Shown: positions 1-7,742, counted from the first letter of the stretch. The stretch is 64,000 bases of DNA from Butyrivibrio fibrisolvens (GCF_023206215.1 NZ_CP065800.1:1426001-1490000), one strand, 5' to 3'. Program-made: numbers and translations. Notes: generated from the sequence alone by a model not told the origin.

Positions 1-109
1 GCGCAACTTTTAGAAGAAAAGTAGAATCAACCCCTGCCGAAAAAGCAACGGCCACACTTCCCAGTGACTTTAAATATTCTTTTAAATCGTCTAACTTATT
101 AGTACTCAT
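1..109 (-). CDS. larE: LarE-like ATP-dependent sulfur transferase, N-terminal part only
   Basis: The minus strand reads an open frame from the ATG at 109 to the window edge, giving 36 residues. It holds the PP-loop SAGVDST (residues 24-30), preceded by VAVAF and followed by FLLKVA, the usual start of LarE/TIGR00268 N-type ATP pyrophosphatases. LarE supplies sulfur to the nickel-pincer cofactor of lactate racemase. The usual second glycine of the PP-loop (SGGVDS) is alanine here. A ribosome site (GGAG) lies six bases before the ATG. The product name is inferred from the N-terminus alone, and another PP-loop enzyme such as QueC is possible. Confidence 0.6.
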   Translation of the reverse strand, partial: MSTNKLDDLKEYLKSLGSVAVAFSAGVDSTFLLKVA

Positions 110-222
110 TAAAACTCCAACGAATGATCTTTTAATTCTTTCAATACGCTTATCAATAATATCTACACAGCTGCTTTTCTTAAGAAAAGACAACAATCTG
201 CGCAGCTTATTTTTCCAAAACA

Positions 223-1350
223 TCATTCAAAAACTCTAGCGCAGTCCTTGAGCCTTTCAATAACATCAATATGCTGAGGACAAGCACTTTCGCACTGACC
301 GCATCCGATACATGCCGAAGCCAGGCCTCGTCCTTCAGTAACTCTCTTATAATCAGCCTGACCCTGCTCAATCTGCTCCCAGATCAGCTGCTTATTCCTG
401 GCTGCGAAGATGTCCGGGATCGGAATCTGCATAGGACATCCCTTAGTGCAGTAGTGACATGCTGTACAAGGAATCGAATTAACAGATGCAAGAGCTTTCT
501 GGGCCTTGTGTATAGTCTCAAGCTCATCCTCAGACAGCTTCTTAAAATCTCTCATATAAGAAAGGTTGTTCTCCATCTGCGCCACATTGGACATACCAGA
601 GAGAACTGTAAGGATTTCGTCCATAGAAGCTACATATCTGATAGCCCATGAAGCAAAAGACATATCAGGCGCAGCATCTTTTAAAATCTCCTGAACAGAT
701 GCAGGCGGATTAGCAAGAGCGCCGCCCTTGACAGGCTCCATTACAACAATCGACTTGCCATGCTTTCTTGCAACTTCATAACATGCACGAGACTGAACAG
801 TCGGATTGTCCCAGTCAGCATAGTTTATCTGAAGCTGTACGAATTCAGCATCAGGATGCTTTGTAAGAAGCTCGTCCAGAAACTCCGGAGTATCATGGAA
901 AGAAAATCCCCAGTGCTTTATAAGACCTTTTTCCTTCATTTCTTTTACAAAATCCCAGATACCATACTCGTCGTACTTGTCAATATTGCCCTTTCCAAGA
1001 GCGTGCAGAAGATAGTAGTCAAAATATCCTGCGCCGGTTCTTTCAAGACTGATCTCCAGCTCTTTTTTGGCATCCTCTGCATTCTTACATCCTGAGTAGC
1101 CAGCATTAAGCTTGGTTGCAAGAGTGTAGCTATCACGCGGATGCCTTTCAACAAGTGCCTTCCTTGTAGCTTCCTCAGAACCCTCATATACAAATGCTGT
1201 GTCAAAATAAGTAAGACCAGCTTCAAGGAACATGTCTACCATCTTAGAGGTCTGCTCGACGTCAATAGTGTTTGTCCCCTCAATCCTTGGAAGTCTCATA
1301 AGACCAAAACCAAGCTTGGGTGTTTTTTCTCCAAAATATCTTTCTTTCAT
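223..1350 (-). CDS. Aldo/keto reductase with C-terminal two-[4Fe-4S] ferredoxin domain
   Basis: This is a 375-residue NAD(P)H-type aldo/keto reductase. The TIM-barrel part carries the family tetrad at D50, Y55, K80 and H116. The last 85 residues hold two CxxCxxCxxxC motifs (C295, C298, C301, C305 and C347, C350, C353, C357), typical of two [4Fe-4S] clusters. The enzyme probably couples carbonyl reduction to ferredoxin-like electron transfer in the cytoplasm, but its substrate cannot be read from sequence. The start at 1350 has an AAGGAGAAGAG ribosome site. The next minus-strand gene, larE, begins 113 bp downstream, so the two may be co-transcribed. Confidence 0.85.
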   Translation of the reverse strand: MKERYFGEKTPKLGFGLMRLPRIEGTNTIDVEQTSKMVDMFLEAGLTYFDTAFVYEGSEEATRKALVERHPRDSYTLATKLNAGYSGCKNAEDAKKELEISLERTGAGYFDYYLLHALGKGNIDKYDEYGIWDFVKEMKEKGLIKHWGFSFHDTPEFLDELLTKHPDAEFVQLQINYADWDNPTVQSRACYEVARKHGKSIVVMEPVKGGALANPPASVQEILKDAAPDMSFASWAIRYVASMDEILTVLSGMSNVAQMENNLSYMRDFKKLSEDELETIHKAQKALASVNSIPCTACHYCTKGCPMQIPIPDIFAARNKQLIWEQIEQGQADYKRVTEGRGLASACIGCGQCESACPQHIDVIERLKDCARVFE

Positions 1351-1470
1351 AATCTCTTCTCCTTACCTGTAATGCCTGAAGTTGACATCATCGCCTTATC
1401 TTCATGAATGATCTATTGGCCATTATATTGCCACAAACCTGCCAGATGCTTTGTATTGCCGGCGTTATAA

Positions 1471-1497
1471 ATGCAAATATCTGCCTAATATTTGCAT
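1471..1497. promoter_or_regulatory. Inverted repeat, candidate operator
   Basis: Two perfect 10-bp arms (ATGCAAATAT and ATATTTGCAT) are separated by 7 bp. This is the size and symmetry of a binding site for a dimeric repressor. It lies about 120 bp upstream of the reductase start, within promoter distance. No regulator gene is adjacent, so the factor is unknown. A chance AT-rich palindrome is possible. Confidence 0.35.
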
Positions 1498-1694
1498 CAA
1501 TTAAATTGTGTATAAAACCTATATATAATGTTATCAATAACGAGACACTTGTATCAATAGTAATTATAAACTTTTATGATTATTTAATATATGACTTCCC
1601 GCTGGGGTGTGCCAGTCCGTCCAAGTGGGAACTTTGAGATATATGTCAAGTAGATGCAGGGGCGTTTATGAGTGAGGTGGCATTTTCATGGAAT

Positions 1695-1723
1695 GTGACG
1701 CATACGAATAATAGTGGTATAGT
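1695..1723 (+). promoter_or_regulatory. Probable sigma-A promoter for the gene at 1762
   Basis: A weak -35 (GTGACG) and a good -10 (TATAGT) are separated by 17 bp. The -10 ends about 40 bp before the start codon. Confidence 0.4.
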
Positions 1724-1761
1724 ATACGTATATACGATAATAAATATCAAAAGAGGTGCTT

Positions 1762-2400
1762 ATGACCGAGACTTATCTTGATATGATGGAAACATCCCTC
1801 ATTAAGAAAATTGAAGTTATGAAGCAGATTGAAGCACAGAACATAAGGCAAAAAGAGGCTCTTGTCACAGAAGATGGATTCGATGAAGAGACTTTTGATG
1901 ATGCTGTCAGGATCAAAACTGGCCTTATTGACAGATTGACTGAATTAAATGAAGGCTTCGCCGGTCTCTATGACAAAGTCAAAGATGATATTAATGCTGA
2001 TAAGCCAAGGTACCGCGCTCAGATCGAGCACATGCAGGACCTGATCCGCGCTGTAACAGATATCTCTAACACCATCGAGATCCAGGAGACCAGAAATAAA
2101 GAGATTGCAGACAATATTTACTCTGGGATATATTCCGGTTTAAAGAAAAATGGAATCAATGGAATAAGGCGAGGGATAGATAATGAAGTAGGGCAGGGCA
2201 TAGATAGAGATGTAAGGAAGGGAATAGATAAAGAAGCAGGGAAGGGCATGGATAAAGAAGCAGGGAAGGGCATGGATAAAGAAGTATTACAAAGCTTAGA
2301 TAAGGAAGCAAGGCAAAACGCTGCAGTAGCATTTAGCTATCGTTCCGCCATGACGAAGTCTTCAAATATACAGCCCCACTTTTTTGATGATCACGGATAA
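1762..2400 (+). CDS. Coiled-coil protein, possibly FlgN/FliT-like flagellar chaperone, with C-terminal octapeptide repeats
   Basis: This 212-residue protein has no signal peptide or membrane segment. The ATG at 1762 is chosen over the GTG at 1756 because AGAGG sits five bases upstream of it. Residues 1-135 are acidic and helical, with heptad-like spacing (TGLIDRLTELNEGF). That is the look of FlgN/FliT-type export chaperones, although no other flagellar gene is present. Residues 138-185 are about six copies of an eight-residue unit near GMDKEAGK, encoded by 24-bp DNA repeats. The last residues (FFDDHG) and the stop codon lie inside the first unit of the 42-bp array that follows. Function is a guess. 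Confidence 0.5.
   Translation: MTETYLDMMETSLIKKIEVMKQIEAQNIRQKEALVTEDGFDEETFDDAVRIKTGLIDRLTELNEGFAGLYDKVKDDINADKPRYRAQIEHMQDLIRAVTDISNTIEIQETRNKEIADNIYSGIYSGLKKNGINGIRRGIDNEVGQGIDRDVRKGIDKEAGKGMDKEAGKGMDKEVLQSLDKEARQNAAVAFSYRSAMTKSSNIQPHFFDDHG
2173..2316 (+). repeat. 24-bp tandem repeat inside the coding region, six units
   Basis: Six consecutive 24-bp units near GGCATGGATAAAGAAGCAGG start at 2173, 2197, 2221, 2245, 2269 and 2293. The units at 2221 and 2245 are almost identical, and the outer ones have diverged. The length is a multiple of three, so copy-number change would alter the protein by whole eight-residue steps. Confidence 0.85.
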
Positions 2401-2665
2401 AGTTTTAAACTCGAGATTCTGCTTTTTGATGATCACGGATAAAGTTTTAAACTCGAGATTCTGCTTTTTGATGATCACGGATAAAGTTTTAAACTCGAGA
2501 TTCTGCTTTTTGACGATCACGGATAAAGTTTTAAACTCGAGATTCTGCTTTTTGACGATCACGGATAAAGCTTTAAACTCGAGATTTTGCTTTTTGATGA
2601 TCACGGATAAAGCTTCAAACTCGAAATACCGCTTTTTGACAATCACAGCTAAAGCTTTATATCGC
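2383..2665 (+). repeat. 42-bp tandem repeat array, about seven units
   Basis: GATGATCACGG or close variants recur at 2386, 2428, 2470, 2512, 2554, 2596 and 2638, an exact 42-bp period. The middle units are nearly identical and the last is degenerate. The first unit supplies the stop codon of the upstream gene. Each unit has a run of five to six T. Because 42 is a multiple of three, long frames stay open through the array on both strands (2384-2674 plus, 2362-2697 minus). These are artefacts of the repeat, not genes. Confidence 0.9.
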
Positions 2666-2713
2666 GGCCGCTGAACTAACATGTTATAATAAGACATCTA
2701 CATATGAGATATT

Positions 2714-2742
2714 GCGGTAGCTGCAAAGGCTGCCGCTTTTTA
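2714..2742 (+). terminator. Rho-independent terminator
   Basis: GCGGTAGC pairs with GCTGCCGC across a seven-base loop, with one G-U pair, and is followed by five T. It closes the transcription unit of the gene at 1762, beyond the 42-bp array. Confidence 0.75.
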
Positions 2743-2762
2743 GGGTGATTTTTAGTACCATA

Positions 2763-2955
2763 AAAGTGTAGTTGTTAGAGAGTAATTAACTCTGACATCT
2801 GCACTTATTTTTTTATAATAAGGGGAGTAATTGGTCTGACGTGTGCTTTTTTGGATCATTGCATCCGTCAATAAAACCGTTAACCAACCCCTTATTATAA
2901 GCATTCGCTTAAGCAGGTAGGGAGAAACACCCGTGTAACCAACTAAACTGAATGG
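2763..2955 (+). ncRNA. Candidate IS110 bridge RNA
   Basis: Three structured domains lie in series just upstream of the recombinase gene. The first is a 5' hairpin: 8 bp (2764-2771/2799-2806), a 2x2 internal loop, then 7 bp (2774-2780/2790-2796). The second is a long stem of 13 perfect pairs (2813-2825/2888-2900) extended by TTGGT/ACCAA and TGACG/CGTCA, with internal loops. The third is CATTC/GAATG (2902-2906/2950-2954), with an internal loop and an apical GGG/CCC stem (2920-2922/2930-2932). A 5' stem-loop followed by two domains with internal loops, about 190 nt in all, is the known plan of IS621 bridge RNA. Folding was done by eye and expression is not shown. Confidence 0.55.
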
Positions 2956-3005
2956 TAATAAGTGTGGCTGGAACAATTACTATTTACAGTTGGAGGAGGT
3001 TCAGA

Positions 3006-4208
3006 ATGATTAGTGTTGGAATTGATGTATCAAAAGGAAAAAGCACTGTCTGCATACTTAAGCCGTATGGAGAAATAGTGTGCAGTCCTTTTGAAATGCA
3101 ACATGTAGAGAAGGAGCTAGATGGACTCGATAGTATTCTCCAGAAGTTAGATGGTGAAATACGTATAGTCATGGAAGCAACGGGCGTCTATCACTTGCCA
3201 GTATTGACTTATCTTACAGAGAAAGGCTATTTCGTATCTGTAGTAAATCCTTTTGTGATGAAGTCATTCGCAAAGGATAACAACTTTAGGGGTGTAAAAA
3301 CTGACAAACTTGATTCGATCATGATTGCTAATTATGGAATTGAAAAGTGGTTTAAGCTCCAAAAGTATGAAGGTGCCGAAGAGGTATATGCTGAGTTGAA
3401 GCTGCTAGGGCGCAGATATAGGTACTATATGGAACTCCATGTTAAGGCTTTACAAGAATTAACTCATATCCTCGATTATGTCATGCCTGGAATCAAGAAA
3501 AAGTTTAATAGCTGGAACGAATCAAACAACAAGGACAAGTTAAGCGATTTTGTGGAAAAGTTCTGGCATTATGATGTAATTACTTCCATGAGTCTTGAAA
3601 AGTTCACAGATGAGTACCTTCTCTGGGCAAAAGAAAAGAAATATCACCGGAGCAGATCCAAAGCTGAAGAAGTCTATGAATTAGCATCCGGTGGTATTCC
3701 TACACTATCTTCCAGTACCCCATCGACCAAAATGTTAGTACAGGAAGCAGTATCAGTATTAAGGGCTATAGATAGCTCCTTGGCTACTATATTAGCACGA
3801 ATGCAGCTTCTTGCTAAGTCCTTACCAGAATACTCTACAGTTAGAGAAATGGGTGGTGTTGGGGATGTGCTAGCACCAAAACTAATTGCAGAAATAGGAG
3901 ATGTAAGAAAACTTCATAGTGCAAAAGCTCTCATTGCCTGTGCCGGTATAGATCCACCACCTTACGAGTCAGGACAATTTGTGGGCACAAATCGAAGGAT
4001 GACAAAGAGAGGGTCATCAACTTTACGAAAAGTAGGATATGAAGTAATGAGGGTACTTAAGAGTCATCCGGCACCCAAAGATGCTGCTGTATATAATTAT
4101 ATAATCAAGAAAGAAAATGAGGGAAAGTGCAAAAAACACGCTAAAATAGCGGGATTGAATAAATTTCTACGTATATATTATGCGAGAGTAACCGCGGTCT
4201 ACAAATAA
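3006..4208 (+). CDS. IS110-family recombinase (element A)
   Basis: The 400-residue protein starts at the ATG at 3006 behind GGAGGAGG. Earlier in-frame starts lack a ribosome site. The N-terminal RuvC-like DEDD domain shows D7 (VGIDVS), E57 (MEATG), D100 and D103 (KTDKLDS). The C-terminal Transposase_20 domain contains MGGVGDVLAPKLIAEIGD and a CAGIDPPPYESG motif with the candidate catalytic Ser322, followed by KRGSSTLR. The frame is intact, so the element may be active. Such enzymes recombine DNA under guidance of an RNA made by the element's own end. It shares little with the recombinase at 5655. Confidence 0.93.
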   Translation: MISVGIDVSKGKSTVCILKPYGEIVCSPFEMQHVEKELDGLDSILQKLDGEIRIVMEATGVYHLPVLTYLTEKGYFVSVVNPFVMKSFAKDNNFRGVKTDKLDSIMIANYGIEKWFKLQKYEGAEEVYAELKLLGRRYRYYMELHVKALQELTHILDYVMPGIKKKFNSWNESNNKDKLSDFVEKFWHYDVITSMSLEKFTDEYLLWAKEKKYHRSRSKAEEVYELASGGIPTLSSSTPSTKMLVQEAVSVLRAIDSSLATILARMQLLAKSLPEYSTVREMGGVGDVLAPKLIAEIGDVRKLHSAKALIACAGIDPPPYESGQFVGTNRRMTKRGSSTLRKVGYEVMRVLKSHPAPKDAAVYNYIIKKENEGKCKKHAKIAGLNKFLRIYYARVTAVYK

Positions 4209-4229
4209 GTATCCACAGGTTATAAGAAG

Positions 4230-4256
4230 GCTGGACTATTCATCCAGCCCTTTTGT
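4230..4256 (+). terminator. Terminator after IS110-A recombinase
   Basis: GGCTGGA and TCCAGCC form a perfect 7-bp stem (4230-4236/4244-4250), followed by CTTTT. It stands 22 bp after the recombinase stop codon. Confidence 0.7.
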
Positions 4257-4355
4257 GATGCTTAAAATGGTGAAATTGAAAACACTTAAAAATAAGCCGT
4301 TTCTCTATTGACATTTGTTAGCAGGTTTTATTATAGTAAAACAGGTGGTTATATT

Positions 4356-5480
4356 ATGAGGGGTGATACTAAAGCTGGTAACAGCTTTCTTTATATGTTC
4401 AAAGCTATTGCATGCATTCTGGTCATTTTCATTCATTGTCTTTTCCCGGGACCATTTGGCAAAGACGTTCAGGCATTGTCCAGATTTGCAGTGCTTTATT
4501 TTTTCGTGATATCAGGCAGATTCTTGCTCAAAGACCTACCAATCGGCACAGATCCGGCTATTATCAGAAAACGCATGCTGTCCAAGATAAGCCATCTTGC
4601 GGTGATAACGCTCTCACTTACTCTTTTGTACAATGTATATTCACTGATCATAGCAGGCACAGTAGGCTACGGGATCAAGGACCTTGCATCCCAGAAATAT
4701 AACCTTCATGAGCTCTGGCTCCTGTTCGTGTTCAACTCCGGCAAGATAATCTATGACTATACATATGATATAGATCATCTTTGGTATCTGTACGCTGTCC
4801 TTTATGTATTCGTCCTCGTATTCATATTCTCAAAGTATGCCAAAAAATGGAGCGGGTTCCTTAGTCTGTTTTTTACCGGAATGCTCTTTTTCGCAGAACT
4901 ACTGCAATTATATTATCCGATAAGGCCTTTTGACATCAGCATCCGCACTTGGTACGTTGTCAGAAACTGGCTCCTGGAAGGAATTCCCTTTATCATGGGC
5001 GGAGTCTGGCTTGACAGCGTAGTCAATGATGCAAGAAAGTCTAGGGCAGCAGATGCAGTGCGCCGCGTCATTCAATCCTGCACTTTCAGTACTTCTGCCC
5101 GTAAGAATCGCATCATACTTCACATTCTGGCCGTGGCAGGCCTTATCATGTCAGTTGTTGAATACAGACGATTTGGAGATATGACAGTATATGCGGGTTC
5201 TGTAGTGACCCTCGTCGCAGTCATGCTCCTTGGCGAAGTCTACGGCCAGTTACATAACAGATTCGCCGTCCCTAACTACCTATATCATCTGGGCAAAGAC
5301 CTGTCCGCGTCGGTATATTATTTTCATATCATGATAATTTCTATTATAAGTAGGCTCTTCTATATATATGATGGAAAAGAACTTCTGAGCTGGCTAAAAC
5401 CATTGATAGCCGTTGCAGCATCAGTGATAGTTGCGGAAGTGATCTGTTATTTCAAATATAAGCTAAATAAGGGAAAATAA
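4356..5480 (+). CDS. Membrane acyltransferase family 3 protein
   Basis: This 374-residue protein of about ten hydrophobic segments starts at the ATG at 4356, which has AGGTGG upstream. The more upstream in-frame start at 4308 has no ribosome site. The N-terminal segment contains IFIHCLFPG with H27, the conserved histidine of acyltransferase-3 proteins (OatA/WecH type), which acetylate sugars of envelope polymers or surface glycans. Then follows FFVISGRFLL, also typical of the family. It has no SGNH domain. It stands alone between two IS110 elements with no glycan-synthesis neighbours, so the substrate is unknown and the gene may have been moved here. Confidence 0.75.
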   Translation: MRGDTKAGNSFLYMFKAIACILVIFIHCLFPGPFGKDVQALSRFAVLYFFVISGRFLLKDLPIGTDPAIIRKRMLSKISHLAVITLSLTLLYNVYSLIIAGTVGYGIKDLASQKYNLHELWLLFVFNSGKIIYDYTYDIDHLWYLYAVLYVFVLVFIFSKYAKKWSGFLSLFFTGMLFFAELLQLYYPIRPFDISIRTWYVVRNWLLEGIPFIMGGVWLDSVVNDARKSRAADAVRRVIQSCTFSTSARKNRIILHILAVAGLIMSVVEYRRFGDMTVYAGSVVTLVAVMLLGEVYGQLHNRFAVPNYLYHLGKDLSASVYYFHIMIISIISRLFYIYDGKELLSWLKPLIAVAASVIVAEVICYFKYKLNKGK

Positions 5481-5581
5481 GGGAAATTAAGGATTGACAA
5501 TAAGGGCTGATAAGAAGGATTGAAAATAAGCTTCCTGTATAATTCAAAGTGTAGATGAAACAAGTAGTTCTGGATATTAAG

Positions 5582-5650
5582 AGATACCTCAGTTAAACTG
5601 TTTATTGCTGACCCGTCGAAGTTGGCAAAAACAGAAAAAGAGAGGTATCT
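5582..5650 (+). promoter_or_regulatory. Ribosome-site-sequestering inverted repeat
   Basis: AGATACCTC (5582-5590) is the perfect reverse complement of GAGGTATCT (5642-5650), and the second arm contains the GAGG ribosome site of the recombinase gene. Transcripts entering from outside would hide the site, a common way to keep transposase translation low. Transcripts starting inside would leave it open. Confidence 0.55.
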
Positions 5651-5654
5651 ACAA

Positions 5655-6947
5655 ATGAATTCTACACAAAACAAAAAGATTAGACAAGTGACAGAAAAGA
5701 CAATGATTGTCGGTATTGATGTTGGAAGCGTTAAGCACTATTTCAGGGCTTTTGATTGGAGAGGAATCGAACTCACCAGAAGACCTATCCCATTCACCAA
5801 TTCAATGGAGGGATTCAACGCTTTCCATGATGTAGTAAATGACCTGATGGACAAGAACAACCTTGAGATTACCCTTGTAGGTCTGGAACCCACGGGGCAC
5901 TACTGGTTTAACCTTGGGCAGTATATGAATGGCAAAAATATAAAGTTTGTCATGGTTAATCCTCATCATGTACATAAGTCCAAAGAGCTTGACGATAACA
6001 GTCCGTCAAAGAATGACTGTAAAGATCCTAAGGTCATTGCTAATCTCGTAAGAGATGGCCGCTACTTCTACACATATATGCCATCAGGAATATATGCGGA
6101 ACTCAGAAATGCTTCAAACCGTAGATTTACATTGGTAGAGGAGCAGATACGTTGTAAGAACAGGATTCATAAATGGATCAGCGTATATTTCCCTGAATAC
6201 AAAGGAATTTATACACATATAGATGCCAAGGGAGGCATACTCCTTTTAAAGAATGCACCTACTCCGGAAGATATAATAGAGATTGGTGTTGAAGGTATCA
6301 TTAAGATATGGAAGGACGCAAAACTGCGTGGAAATGGTCATAAGAAGGCCATAACCATATTTAATAGGGCTTTGAACAGTATAGGCTTTAAGGAAGGTCT
6401 TACTGAGGCCAGAATCGAAATAAAGGATCTCATAGAGGATTATGAGACACAGACAAAACGGCTTGAACAGATCAATGATCTGATCAAGAACCTCACCCTT
6501 CAGATAAAGCATGTGGATAAGTTGCTTGAGATAAAGGGTGTAGGGATAATAACAGTAGCAGGTTTTATAGCGGAAGTTGGAGATATCACGCGCTTTGATA
6601 ATTCCAAAGAACTTCAGAAACTTGCTGGATTGGAACTGGTAGAAGACAGTTCTGGAAAGCATAATGGCAAGACCAAGATAAGTAAAAGAGGGCGAAAGCG
6701 CTTGAGATATCTGCTCATTCAGGCAGCCATATCGGTTATCGGAAAGAATGCAGAATTCAAGCAGATCCATAATTATTACACTACCAGAAATGACAATCCG
6801 TTAAAGAAGATGCAGTCGGTAACAGCAGTAGCCTGTAAGCTGATAAGAGTATTCCATGTAGTCCTTGTAAAAGGAGTCAGCTACGATGCATCAAAGATGC
6901 TTGAGGACATCAAGTATCCGGGAGGAGCAAAGCTTATAGCTGCATAA
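5655..6947 (+). CDS. IS110-family recombinase (element B)
   Basis: The 430-residue recombinase starts at the ATG at 5655, nine bases after AGAGAGG. The DEDD domain shows D22 (VGIDVG), E78 (LEPTG), D121 and D124 (NDCKDPK). A long charged helical middle leads to the Transposase_20 domain with IKGVGIITVAGFIAEVGD (residues 293-310), a DSSG motif with candidate catalytic Ser333, and KRGRKRLR. The full-length frame suggests it may be functional. It is more than 25 residues longer than the recombinase of element A and clearly a different subgroup. Confidence 0.92.
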   Translation: MNSTQNKKIRQVTEKTMIVGIDVGSVKHYFRAFDWRGIELTRRPIPFTNSMEGFNAFHDVVNDLMDKNNLEITLVGLEPTGHYWFNLGQYMNGKNIKFVMVNPHHVHKSKELDDNSPSKNDCKDPKVIANLVRDGRYFYTYMPSGIYAELRNASNRRFTLVEEQIRCKNRIHKWISVYFPEYKGIYTHIDAKGGILLLKNAPTPEDIIEIGVEGIIKIWKDAKLRGNGHKKAITIFNRALNSIGFKEGLTEARIEIKDLIEDYETQTKRLEQINDLIKNLTLQIKHVDKLLEIKGVGIITVAGFIAEVGDITRFDNSKELQKLAGLELVEDSSGKHNGKTKISKRGRKRLRYLLIQAAISVIGKNAEFKQIHNYYTTRNDNPLKKMQSVTAVACKLIRVFHVVLVKGVSYDASKMLEDIKYPGGAKLIAA

Positions 6948-6961
6948 TCCCACAACTCACA

Positions 6962-7200
6962 GCTATTACAGGAAGCGTCCACCGCAAGGTGCTGTAATGC
7001 AAAGTGTTTTGGATCAGTAACAAACAAAGAGTGAGCTGGTAGCCAGCAGGAATTTTTTCCGGAGGGCTTTGACCCTGTTGATTAGCTGAGCTGGCACCCT
7101 GGTTATGGATAGGCAGAACGAAGGAAGTGAGGACTCCCCTTGCTGGGATGATCCTGTTGGACATGAGAGGTGAGCTGCCATATAGGGATGGGTATACATC
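6962..7200 (+). ncRNA. Structured downstream region of IS110-B, candidate guide RNA
   Basis: Successive hairpins begin right after the recombinase stop. TTACAG/CTGTAA (6966-6971/6992-6997) encloses CACC-GCAA-GGTG with a GNRA tetraloop. Then come GCTGG/CCAGC (7035-7039/7043-7047) and AGGG/CCCT (7063-7066/7073-7076), with further G-rich sequence behind. The region is much richer in G and C than its flanks and carries no plausible gene. IS1111-type elements encode their guide RNA at this side. Its ends and any guide loops are unresolved. Confidence 0.4.
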
Positions 7201-7263
7201 GAGGCCATTTTTAAATCGTAATCATAAGACGTTTTATTTGGAGTACCCATTTATACCTATATA

Positions 7264-7637
7264 TCTGTCATTTATAGACAAGGATTACTCCATAACCTAA
7301 GTTCTACTCATACTGAGGATAGAAAAAAACTTGAAATTACTGAAGAAAACACTTGATTATATGGAGAGGATTAGTAATGACGATAAGATCTGATTATCTA
7401 AATGAAAAGTAGGCAGTGAAAAGTGTAAATAGTGTTATTGGCATAGAGATTTTTTAAAACAGGGATTTAATCAAAGTATATTTATGGGCTGATTTGTTTG
7501 AAGAGCAGTTCTAATATAAATCAGCTGTAAATGTTGTATTTACGTGGATTACGGCAGATTTAGGTGTGAGATCGCTTTACGACGTACAATACATATTTTG
7601 ACGATAAAAAAATATTGAAAAAAATTAGAAAAATTGC
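7264..7637. other. Intergenic region before the rRNA promoter
   Basis: These roughly 370 AT-rich bp show no recognisable gene. The only clear structure is an 8-bp inverted repeat (GCTGATTT ... AAATCAGC, about 7486-7522). Confidence 0.5.
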
Positions 7638-7666
7638 TTGACACCATAGGTTGAGTTTGATAGTAT
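7638..7666 (+). promoter_or_regulatory. rRNA/tRNA operon promoter
   Basis: A consensus -35 TTGACA (7638-7643) is followed by exactly 17 bp and TAGTAT (7661-7666). Poly-A tracts upstream could act as an UP element. It is the only strong promoter seen before the first tRNA and fits a stable-RNA promoter. Confidence 0.75.
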
Positions 7667-7742
7667 ATATCTTGCGCTGCGGCGGTAACGCTTCTACGAA
7701 AACAGCGCAGGAATAAAGCTGAAAGATATATAGCTTTTATAT

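Larger units (their letters stand above)
1351..1761. other. Divergent intergenic region
   Basis: This 411-bp AT-rich gap separates the minus-strand reductase from the plus-strand gene at 1762. I see no convincing gene in it. It contains a 27-bp inverted repeat (1471-1497) and a probable promoter for the plus-strand gene (1695-1723). The reading frame open at 1404-1637 has no ribosome site and no recognisable protein character. Confidence 0.6.
2745..4260 (+). mobile_element. IS110-family element A (boundaries approximate)
   Basis: The element comprises a DEDD/serine recombinase gene (3006-4208), about 250 bp of structured DNA upstream and a short downstream side ending near a terminator. IS110 elements lack terminal inverted repeats, so the ends cannot be fixed from one copy. 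The long structured side precedes the recombinase gene, which is the arrangement of the IS110/IS621 subgroup. Confidence 0.7.
5560..7260 (+). mobile_element. IS110-family element B (boundaries approximate)
   Basis: This element has one intact recombinase gene (5655-6947) followed by about 300 bp of G-rich, strongly structured non-coding DNA, while the upstream side is short. A structured downstream side is the arrangement described for the IS1111 subgroup. Terminal boundaries cannot be set from a single copy. Confidence 0.6.

Noticed and set aside
1404-1637. 77-codon frame between the reductase and the gene at 1762
   Set aside because: It has no ribosome site, has AT-driven composition, and overlaps the inverted repeat and the upstream region of the reductase.
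2362-2697. Long frames on both strands through the 42-bp array, encoding 14-residue repeats
   Set aside because: They stay open only because the unit length is a multiple of three. No ribosome sites or natural start contexts are present.
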